Positions 56,001 through 61,435 of a stretch of DNA of 64,000 bases are shown here, in pieces. Under the pieces are notes generated by a model. The model was not told where the DNA came from, searched no databases, and saw only the letters and a program-made list of their open reading frames with translations. The translations under genes and the position numbers were made by a program. This stretch comes from Ascidia mentula (taxonomy: Eukaryota > Chordata > Ascidiacea > Phlebobranchia > Ascidiidae): contig OX387199.1 in the NCBI GenBank assembly GCA_947561715.1, positions 1,617,001 to 1,681,000 of the forward strand, read 5' to 3'. Numbering within the stretch: the first letter of the stretch is position 1; each line of letters starts with the position of its first letter.

Positions 56001-59000
56001 TTACAAAGTCCAAAAACAAACTTTGCAACAACTTCCCATCTGTTTGTTTTAAGTTGGGGAAGTAATTTAGAAAACTCTTCAACACTCAAAAAAAAGACAA
56101 GGTAACAAGCAGTGAAATATTCCTGCCAAATCAAATGTGAAAAGTAGCTCTTAATATCAGAATCCATAAACGCCATGTTCCAATTTTCATCAGTCACGAA
56201 TGTTGTAAGAAGCCCCCTTAATGTATCTGGCTCAATTCCTACTTCTCTCAGGTCATCCTGAGTAAAAACAAGTTTGCTATCTTTAAAACCATTCCATGCC
56301 AATCTAGCTATTTTGTTCAAATATTCTTCTTTTTTCCTTTTTTTGCCCCTGATAAAGTCCTGCCTAAAATAGTATTGGAATCCATTTGCAAAAACATGAG
56401 TAAGAGAGTGAAATCGGCCATCACGATCCTCTTTAAGACTTTTCCAGATGACAAAGGCAATAAAAATGCATTTTGCTGGGACATAGCAAGAAAATGAGAA
56501 GTTGGGATTGTCTTTTATGACATTCCACACTTCAGCACCCCTATCTCTACAAATCTGGTTGCAAAGTTTTTCTTGGGATTGTTCACTAAGACCCATAACC
56601 TCAGCAACAAACAATGGTCGATGTTTTGCATCAATTGAGAAAAAGTGCTTCTGTCGTGAAGTGAAAACTTTCTTTGCATCTTTGAGCAATTTACCCATCA
56701 TGAGAGCATAGATATAAAGTAATGGTTTATTCTCTTTTGTGGGATCGAATGCTTTGAATTCTAAATCCCAATCTGCTGCAGCCTCATCTAAGCCATCCAT
56801 TGTAATAAATACATTTTCTGATATTAGCATTTTGAGAAAACAAGCTTCACTGTTTTTCTTTATCGGTGAATCTGTGTAGGAGTCCAAAAATAAGGAGTTT
56901 TTCAACAAAAAATCAACAAATGTTGTGGGAGTATCAAAGTCAATGTTTTTCACTGAGATGTAAAAACAATATTGAGTTTCTTTAACATTCTCTATTGCAC
57001 CATCCATTGCTTTTTCAGTTATTACTTTGGATAGTGTCGTTTTCCCAATCCCTGGTTGTCCAATTAATGCTAATGTGTTTGCAAATTGAGGCTGTTTTCT
57101 ATCTTTTGCTACAATTTCTGCTCTAGCAAATAATTCTTCAACTGATACTTGACTGTCCTGTTTCAAGTCTATTGTCTCATAATCTTGTCTCCTGTTGTAA
57201 TGTCCATCTTCATCACTGTAATAACCACCCTCATAGTAGAACTCTGTAGATCTGGCAGGGTTCACTGCTTTTATTGGTTTATCTGCTATGTCCAGTTCAC
57301 AAACTTCAATATGCTGCCCAGTCAACACTTGAAAATTTTTGTTGCTGCATTGGTCTTTAGCACTTTTGTGCAGCAAATCTTGAATCAGCTTGAAGTCATC
57401 TAAAATAAAATTGTGACATAGAATTTCCAGTCCAAAAAAAAAAACTGAAATGATAAATAAAAACATGGATTTACACACAAAATATTATTTCCAGGATACT
57501 TTATTTATTTGTAAGATTATTCAACTATCAATTAATTTACAAATAAGTAAACTAATGAAACAAACTTGATTCAAAGATTAAAAAATATTCAGTTAAGTCA
57601 TACAGCTATCAGGGGATTTTTAGTTATTGACTCTTATCAGCACATTAACAACTTATTACAACAAAATCTTGCTATTTTTCATATTACTTACCCTGACTGA
57701 GTTCACCATTTTTGTTGTCATTTAAAGTATTTTCCGAAATGTCTGTAATATTTAAGGTAACTTTATAAAACCCAAAACAGAATTACTTTATAACTTACTT
57801 ATATCATGTGCTGCTATGAAAAATTTCGGGTTTCCTGAAAAAGTACTATCAGATATTTGTGCGATAGGTTGAGGATCACTCCTTTGTTCATAGTTACGCA
57901 AAGCTGGTTGTGCAATTCGATCAGGAATCATTCCCCTTTGGTGCAGAATACCTTGATCGGAACTCCCCAATCGTAAACGTTTCCTTTTAGGACTTTCCTG
58001 CACAAAACAATACTTGCTGGATGGAACAATGATAGATTGTTTGTTGCTAATTATATCCTTGTTTTGCCAGTGGTGTGATGCGTTGCACCTCAACAAGTTA
58101 ATCAATTTTACTATTAATTAGAGACATGACAAACCAAATGTTAGCTTAATTTTAATATTCATGTGAAACTGAATTACTAGCAATAAGCAAGTATTTATTA
58201 GAGCATATAATAATAGTTGTGTGATACAGTGGTTAAGTTTTTTGTGTTTTCTCACATCATCTTTAATGATACCACACTGCTACAAACACTACCATAACAA
58301 GCACTTGTTTTTGCCATTGTTTTATCAAGACCAATGTACACAACATAATGAAAATGACTTTTTGCTTGTAACAAAATACCGATCGATAAAACTGTATCAA
58401 TTTGTAGAAGGAATGTTACTGAAAGAAAAAAACGCAACTCATGTGTTGTTTGTAATTACAATTGATATGTCTACAATTGACAATTACAGTTGACATTTAG
58501 ACTCTAAATGCTTTATTATGTCATAGTATTTCCCTATCACTAGCGCACATTGTTCCTTTGTACGGGTAGGCTCTTTGTGCGATTGATATCAAAACAATCG
58601 TAGAGTCTTAATTTTTTGGGTTAGCCCAAATTTATTTTGCTACTGTTTTTGTTGGAAGCAGTTTTCTTTAAAGGCCAACCAGGCAGCTGCAGGAGCTCAG
58701 TGGTTTCACAGGGTATATTGTGACCATAGTACACTAGTGTGCAGGTACACAACTTGTCCTACAACCTTCACATGTACGTAGGGTAGGGGGTCTTTACCAC
58801 TATAATGTGACAACGTAGTAACGTTTCATGCAATGACATGATTGCTCCACTTGGCGACTACAGCTGTAATAATAATTAACACCATGTATATCCTTTTTAA
58901 AAATTATGGAAGAGGTTAGATGGTAAAAACACATATAAGTCAGTTGTTGGTTTATTTATGCATTAATTGGTATTTATTAAATCATCATTGTTTTTTCCAC

Positions 59001-59236
59001 TCCTGACAAAAGATCATTTGGAACATAATATTGGAACACGAAACTAACATAATATTGGAACACGAAAAACTTGTTATGGTGAAGTAGTGTAGACATACCT
59101 GACTTTCTTTGTTCTGGTCTGTACTTGAATTGTTACCATCACAACTGTGGTCCATTCTGGTTGTTGTTGATGCCAAAGTAAAACAGTTTTGATCAACTCA
59201 ACTTTTTTTCTTTAATGTGTGACAAAAAATAGTTTT
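34912..59236 (-). CDS. NACHT-LRR receptor gene B (NLR family, multi-exon)
   Basis: Exon chain on the minus strand: 59236-59099, 57997-57799, 57742-57692, 57399-55634 (NACHT), then LRR exons 55496-55341, 55036-54875 and 54367-54206 (A), 53106-52936 (B), 52723-52670 (C), 52466-52311 (D), 51460-51299 (A), 50755-50585 (B), 50376-50323 (C), 50130-49975 (D), then A exons at 48.8, 44.0, 38.8 and 37.6 kb and E at 34.9 kb. Phases match at every junction. By family knowledge it should be a cytosolic STAND ATPase immune sensor. No death-fold domain (CARD, PYD, DEATH) was recognised upstream of NACHT. The exons left of 48 kb lie beyond a Gypsy fossil in a large intron, so their use by this gene is inference. 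The terminal exon was not found. Confidence 0.7.
35158..35270 (-). mobile_element. Degenerate hammerhead-like repeat, copy 2
   Basis: Minus-strand AGCTGCACTGATGAGACC with stem II CGATAGGTC and GATG in place of GAAA; same arrangement as at 7393. It precedes the Penelope-like fossil by about 150 bp. Confidence 0.5.
35417..36060 (+). mobile_element. Penelope-like element fossil, copy 2
   Basis: Same parts and orientation as the 7.7-kb copy, of which it is the segmental duplicate. It is broken. The adjoining 36085-36320 is shared with 41650-41880. Confidence 0.6.
36330..37350. other. Gene B distal intron or intergenic, repeats only
   Basis: Composed of the blocks described at 8.42-8.90 kb, 9886-10260 and the short interspersed motif. 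No gene seen. Confidence 0.5.
37358..37578. mobile_element. hAT-type miniature element
   Basis: Same family and orthologous site in the gene B distal array; flanks CCCGAAGA / CCGTAAGA. Confidence 0.7.
37621..37782 (-). CDS. LRR exon type A (gene B, most distal A)
   Basis: A 162-nt phase 0-0 exon (acceptor GTTTCAG|ATGACG, donor CCA|GTAAGT) with strands MTSLNLGWNTVDDES and IENLSLWNCNMTSGG. Confidence 0.65.
38527..38743. mobile_element. hAT-type miniature element, right end truncated
   Basis: Same left end (CTAAGA|CAGTGATTCCCAA). The right end breaks off at GGTTGGGAACCAC, directly before the LRR exon flank. Confidence 0.65.
38763..38924 (-). CDS. LRR exon type A (gene B, distal)
   Basis: A 162-nt phase 0-0 exon (acceptor GTTTCAG|ATGACG, donor CCA|GTAAGT) with strands MTSLNLDGNTVDDES and IEDLSLCRCKMTSGG. 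A truncated hAT-type miniature element follows its donor. Confidence 0.65.
39059..39253. mobile_element. Second hAT-type element, truncated copy
   Basis: Same left end, at the same place in the tRNA-like repeat (AGTTCGAG|CAGGTTTTCCC). It is collinear with 44289-44480 and then cut off, so it is a duplicate of one insertion. Confidence 0.65.
39388..39500 (-). mobile_element. Degenerate hammerhead-like repeat, copy 3
   Basis: Same layout as the 7.4- and 35.2-kb copies, with CTTATGA in place of CTGATGA. Again it lies just left of a Penelope-like fossil. Confidence 0.45.
39655..40085 (+). mobile_element. Penelope-like element fossil, copy 3
   Basis: A shorter relic with the same RT-end and GIY-YIG segments (IPCADCDVVCIDETG). 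It is broken and internally shortened. Confidence 0.55.
40784..41166 (+). mobile_element. Gypsy LTR plus leader fragment
   Basis: This is a second copy of the LTR/leader region at 44992-45362, closely similar over about 380 bp with no internal region after it. The DNA to its left (40.27-40.78 kb) also matches 44.55-44.99 kb, so the fragment probably arrived by segmental duplication with later deletion, not by independent insertion. Confidence 0.6.
41165..41880 (+). mobile_element. Penelope-like element fossil, copy 4
   Basis: It carries the post-RT segment typical of the family (THSDRYLSF, then ALYTRAETLVSEEEAQ). It is broken, and abuts a Gypsy LTR-plus-leader fragment on its left. Confidence 0.6.
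41880..43990. other. Intron of gene B, repeats only
   Basis: Contains another copy of the 8.42-kb block (42.05-42.55 kb), the interspersed motif (43.03 kb) and a relative of 13.44-14.2 kb (43.2-43.8 kb). No gene seen. Confidence 0.45.
43992..44153 (-). CDS. LRR exon type A (gene B, distal)
   Basis: A 162-nt phase 0-0 exon (acceptor GTTTCAG|ATGACG, donor CCA|GTAAGT) with strands MTSLNLGWNTVDDES and IEDLSLGYCEMTSGG. The 3' flank shows the empty hAT site (ACCCTAAAAAG). Confidence 0.65.
44289..44528. mobile_element. Second hAT-type miniature element, 240 bp, perfect 8-bp TSD
   Basis: Direct repeat AGTTAGAG at 44281-44288 and 44529-44536. The ends are TAGGTTTTCCCAAAC and (complement of the right end) CAGGGGTTCCGAAATTGGGG. 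It is inserted into the tRNA-like repeat that recurs beside LRR exons. Confidence 0.75.
46259..46632. mobile_element. Composite SINE, 374 bp, with 13-bp TSD (inside the Gypsy fossil)
   Basis: Flanked by perfect direct repeats TTGTTTAAAGAAG (46246-46258 and 46633-46645). Parts in order: a segment bounded by inverted AGTAATATTTCATGC / GCATGAAATATTACT (about 46257-46361), a middle region, a tRNA-like region 46465-46539, and a tail ending GCCTGCAAACCTAATGA. Because the direct repeats enclose all parts, the composite moved as one unit. I recall a composite SINE from Ciona (Cics-1); equivalence is not verified. Confidence 0.75.
46465..46539 (+). other. tRNA-like region of the SINE
   Basis: A 75-nt cloverleaf-compatible stretch: acceptor AGCTCCT/GGGAGCT, A box TAGCTCAGTTGGTAGAGC, anticodon stem TGGGC/GCCCA with loop CTGGTTA (GGT), and B box AGTTCAAACCT. 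It is interpreted as the pol III promoter head of the SINE and not as a working tRNA, because it lies inside the element bounded by target duplications. Confidence 0.65.
48767..48928 (-). CDS. LRR exon type A (gene B)
   Basis: A 162-nt phase 0-0 exon (acceptor ATTTCAG|ATGAAG, donor CCA|GTAAGT) with strands MKSLKLDGNTVDDES and IENLSLWGCKMTSGG. It lies immediately right of the Gypsy fossil. Confidence 0.7.
49383..49491. mobile_element. 109-bp foldback element
   Basis: The two halves pair over about 45 bp: AATAAAAAAGCCAAAGCTA at the left against TAGCTTTGGCTTTTTTATT at the right, then TCATCATAATGCTG against CAGCATTATGATGA, with a small internal mismatch region. It starts and ends with TA, fitting a Tc1/mariner-type miniature element. 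Confidence 0.65.
49975..50130 (-). CDS. LRR exon type D (gene B, module 2)
   Basis: A 156-nt phase 0-0 exon (acceptor TACCAG|ATTAAT, donor AAG|GTATAT) encodes INSIPNQLTVEGDEEAFALS and PPTLELTMKEVSGDGIREV. Confidence 0.75.
50323..50376 (-). CDS. LRR exon type C, 54 nt (gene B, module 2)
   Basis: A mini-exon (acceptor TTTTCAG|ACTTCG, donor GAG|GTTTGT) encodes TSVKKEDITTKFVDSVFE, phase 0-0. Confidence 0.7.
50585..50755 (-). CDS. LRR exon type B (gene B, module 2)
   Basis: A 171-nt phase 0-0 exon (acceptor TATAG|ATGGAA, donor AAAG|GTTACC) encodes MESLDISGTLVSKSQLPFIM and NVNKLYTSKFQISEKGIHRI. Confidence 0.75.
51299..51460 (-). CDS. LRR exon type A (gene B)
   Basis: A 162-nt phase 0-0 exon (acceptor TTTTAG|ATTACA, donor CCA|GTAAGT) with strands ITFFNLDGNTVDDES and IENLSLWRCKMTSGG. 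A hammerhead-bearing element sits 227 bp upstream in its 5' intron. Confidence 0.7.
51687..51884 (+). mobile_element. 198-bp hammerhead-ribozyme retroelement with 12-bp TSD
   Basis: The element is bounded by the perfect direct repeat AAAATTAACTTG at 51675-51686 and 51885-51896. The paralogous intron near 54.52 kb keeps the uninterrupted site. It contains a full type I hammerhead at its centre (51794-51852), a short TTACC/GGTAA hairpin at its left end, and no coding capacity. Direct repeats of this size point to retroposition; Penelope-like elements and retrozymes are known carriers of such ribozymes. Confidence 0.75.
51794..51852 (+). ncRNA. Type I hammerhead ribozyme
   Basis: Stem I is AGCTGCA (51794-51800) with TGCAGCT (51846-51852). 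The core CTGATGA starts at 51801. Stem II is GACC-TACA-GGTC (51808-51819). Core GAAA is at 51820-51823. Stem III begins ACAG/CTGT and contains the palindrome GTGTATACAC, followed by the cleavage triplet GTC (cut expected after C51845). Every conserved core base is present. A short palindromic stem III is typical of Penelope-associated hammerheads, which tend to act as dimers (family knowledge). Self-cleavage itself is inference. Confidence 0.85.
52311..52466 (-). CDS. LRR exon type D (gene B, module 1)
   Basis: A 156-nt phase 0-0 exon (acceptor TACCAG|ATTGAT, donor AAG|GTATAT) encodes IDSIPNKLTVRGDEEAFGLS and PPTLELTLRNVNGDLIQEV. Confidence 0.75.
52670..52723 (-). CDS. LRR exon type C, 54 nt (gene B, module 1)
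   Basis: A mini-exon (acceptor TTTTCAG|ACTTCA, donor GAG|GTTTGT) encodes TSVKKEEITTKFVDSIFE, phase 0-0. Confidence 0.7.
52936..53106 (-). CDS. LRR exon type B (gene B, module 1)
   Basis: A 171-nt phase 0-0 exon (acceptor TTACAG|ATGGAA, donor AAAG|GTTACC) encodes MESLDISGTLFSKSQLPLIM and NVNKLYMSKFQISEEGIHKI. It is close to the 50585 copy, part of a tandem B-C-D-A duplication with a period of about 2.35 kb. Confidence 0.75.
53379..54020. mobile_element. 642-bp insertion with 8-10 bp TSD (hAT-like)
   Basis: TATCTCTG(TA) occurs at 53371 and 54021. The paralogous intron at about 51.06 kb runs straight through the site. The inner ends carry TAGGGATGGGCAAT and its inverse (ATTACCCATCCCTA), a hAT-like hallmark. 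The right terminus extends 34 bp beyond that inverse repeat, so a nested or two-step insertion is possible. No ORF. Confidence 0.6.
54206..54367 (-). CDS. LRR exon type A (gene B)
   Basis: A 162-nt phase 0-0 exon (acceptor ATTTCAG|ATGACG, donor CCA|GTAAGT) with strands MTYLRLDKNTVDVES and IENLSLRYCEMTSVG. Its upstream intron pairs with that of the 51299 exon. Confidence 0.7.
54875..55036 (-). CDS. LRR exon type A (gene B)
   Basis: A 162-nt phase 0-0 exon (acceptor TTTTCAG|ATGGCA, donor CCA|GTAAGT) with strands MASLKLDGNTVDDES and IEDLSLGGCKMTSGG. Confidence 0.7.
55341..55496 (-). CDS. LRR exon type A, diverged (gene B, first)
   Basis: A 156-nt phase 0-0 exon (acceptor GTTTCAG|TTGACT, donor CCA|GTAAGT) with strands LTELQLRTVNDES and IGKLSLANCRMSSDN. 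It is two codons shorter than standard and the most divergent A exon of gene B, next to the NACHT exon. Confidence 0.7.
55634..57399 (-). CDS. Gene B NACHT ATPase exon
   Basis: One uninterrupted 1,766-nt exon (acceptor ATTTTAG|ATGAC, donor TACAG|GTATGA) of about 588 codons. Order within the exon: an acidic/Tyr-rich segment (residues ~40-85), Walker A GQPGIGKTT (~114-122), Walker B FITMDGLDEAA (~198-208), a sensor-1-like FTSRQ (~246), a winged-helix-type CYVPAKC (~305), and HLIWQEYFTACYLVFF (~422-437), the NACHT-associated helical motif of NLRs. The last ~110 residues match gene A exon 21336-21666. Family knowledge: this domain binds ATP/dATP and drives oligomerisation. All signature residues look intact, so an active ATPase is expected. 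No break was seen. Confidence 0.9.
57692..57742 (-). CDS. Gene B small exon, 51 nt
   Basis: Acceptor ATATTACAG|ACATTT, donor CAGG|GTAAGT, phase 1-1. It encodes ISENTLNDNKNGELSQ. The phase fits both neighbours exactly: the preceding exon leaves one base, and the NACHT exon opens with two that complete the codon. That agreement is the main support for it. Confidence 0.6.
57799..57997 (-). CDS. Gene B basic exon with possible nuclear-localisation motif
   Basis: A 199-nt exon (acceptor TTTGTGCAG|GAAAGT, donor TAA|GTAAGT) in phase 0 in, 1 out. It begins ESPKRKRLRL, a classic monopartite basic cluster, and continues with GILHQRGMIPDRIAQPALRN, which aligns with gene A's second Pro/Gln exon. The basic cluster is absent from gene A. 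Confidence 0.6.
58676..58876 (-). mobile_element. Composite SINE fragment
   Basis: The complement matches the middle of the 46.3-kb element (CACAATATACCC, GTGAAACCACTGAGCTCCTG) and stops at the start of the tRNA-like region. It lies in gene B's first identified intron. Confidence 0.6.
59099..59236 (-). CDS. Gene B first recognised exon (translation start inside)
   Basis: A 138-nt exon (acceptor TTTTGCAG, donor CAG|GTATGT) homologous to gene A exon 25044-25184. Its 5' part has an in-frame TGA, and the frame then opens. The ATG at 59155 (AGAATGG context) gives MDHSCDGNNSSTDQNKESQ and is conserved with gene A, so it is the most likely initiator. Upstream exons are then untranslated. Confidence 0.55.
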
Positions 59237-61435
59237 CTGCAAAACAGAATGCTGGTTTTTTATTTATAATGAACAGACAAACATATTTTAACATTCTAAT
59301 AAATAGCACAATAATATAGAACAATATTTTAATGAAAAAAAAACAGATGGAAAAAGAAAAATAACAATGCTACTGCCACTGGAAACTAGTAATTTGAGAC
59401 TTAAATATTAATATTGAAAGGTGATTGATTACCAATATTAACTTAGCAACACTAGTACAATTACACCAAAGAGACGTTTGATGTCACATCTTGTTCCACT
59501 AGTAACAGCATAAAACACACTTTCAATGCCATTCACATCTGCTTTTGACAATATCCAATACAATGTATTAATGGAGAATGAAAAATTAGTAGTTGAATGA
59601 AATAGACAAAATTTTAACATTGTATTTTTACCATCTAATATAACCAGTCTAGCAACGACTTATTGCATCCCACTATTTGCAGATCCAGTCAAAGCGAAAT
59701 CACAAATAAATTACAAGTTTCCATAAAATAAACTTTCCAAAACATACCGATTCATTAATTTTCAATGACCGAGGCACTAATGGTCTTAATAGCGACATAA
59801 AATCCAGGCCACCTAATATACAAGCATCAAATATTGTTTTAAATTCATACATTTAAATTCTAACATTACAGACAACAGTTTCAAAATTCAGTCACACAAA
59901 CAATTGCTAATTGCGAAACAAATTATCAACAAACCAAACCACACAGCACCCTCATCTAACATGTCAACTCTCAAACACATTCACACTGATGACTTTACAC
60001 ACAACGTCACCCTAGGTATCTTACATTACGACATATATGATCATATGCCAGTGTTTTTAGTAGTATACATCACAATCACAATTATTCCCAAACCATCTAA
60101 AAACATACATTTTGACTTGGAACAGTTTATGCAAGACATTCATTACATTGGACACTGCATTCTCCATATCAAATGTAAACACCCACCTTAGAGCAGATCA
60201 CCAAGCTCCACACATAATACCAAAACTTCAAAAACATTGGAATACTAAAATTTGTAAAAAAAAACAACCACAATTCACATGTTCTATCCTTGATAAAAAC
60301 ATTTAAATGTGCAAACCTATTGATATAGCAAATGCATTCAATATTTTCTGCATACTGGAAACAGTATGACATCAACAAATCCTATCACCTCAAAATCACC
60401 ACTAGACTACTTAAAAAATCACATTTTAAACAAATTTTGCAAGAATCATCAAACAAAGAAATGTAAAGATTTGGTATTTGGCTTGAATCAAACAGACTCT
60501 CACTAAATTGTCAAAAAAACAAATATATCTAATTTGAAAACAACAACTGAATACTTGTCTTTTGCATAACAATGAACAGACAAAAATCCTTTAACATTAT
60601 AAATGACACAAAAGGCCTATGTTTTTATAACAATATTTTATAACAGGGCAAAAAATAATTATAGCAATGCTGCTGCCACTTAAACTAGTAATTAAACAAT
60701 AAATCAAACAGACAAATTTCATTCTGGAATTTTCACTGTTTAAACCGAACAACATCTTATTACATACCATTATTTACAGATCTAGTCACAGAGAAATCAT
60801 CAAAAATATTTTAAACAAGTTTGCATATATTTAAATCCAAGAAAAAAGTAACCTTTAAAAACATGCTGGTTTACCACTTCTGTTCATACAACAATTACCG
60901 TTATTTATGCAACTATGTTTTTTGCACCTTGTTTTACTTTAACTCATCAGAATCAGGAACTTAATCTTGTGACAAACCAAAGCATTGTGGGTAATCCTGA
61001 TTAATCTTTAACTAAAACTGAATACAACTAAAATGTTAAAAATGTGTTGAAAAAGTAATTTTGCCTAGAACGAAATACTGATCGTTGAACACCACATTAA
61101 TTCATAGTACGAGTGCTAATGAAACACACAAGCGTTGTTAGAAATTACAGTTGATTTGACTAAAATCATTATTACATCGTAGTATTGTCATTCATATCAC
61201 TAGGCCATTGTTCCTAGTGCAGATACTTAAGAAAGTATACCAAAATGTGTTTGAAACTGAACTGTAAAAAAATAATAATTACTTTAGCAACAAACTTGCA
61301 TGCATAATAAAACTGCCAGTCAACATTGGTGCAATGAAACGCACTGAGAGGACATGCAAAAAGTCAAAAAAACTAAGAAACTGAACGCGCGATGTCGGTT
61401 TTGGCTGCGTGAATTCCAACAGGAAAGTGGCACGT
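59237..61435. other. Upstream region of gene B
   Basis: Two copies (59.27-59.72 and 60.58-60.95 kb) of the block found once upstream of gene A, separated by the LINE fragment. No exon or promoter identified. Confidence 0.45.
59870..60480 (+). mobile_element. LINE fragment (APE-type endonuclease end)
   Basis: Plus-strand translation contains KHIHTDDFTHNVTLGILHYD and IYDHMPVFLVV, the C-terminal AP-endonuclease pattern (I-x-SDH-x-P-x-F) of non-LTR retrotransposons. About 250 bp further on, IDIANAFNIF resembles the linker before the RT. It is truncated at both ends and interrupted; the clade cannot be assigned. Confidence 0.6.

Noticed and set aside
55833-57403. Plus-strand ORFs opposite the NACHT exon
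   Set aside because: Shadow frames of a long, clearly coding minus-strand exon.
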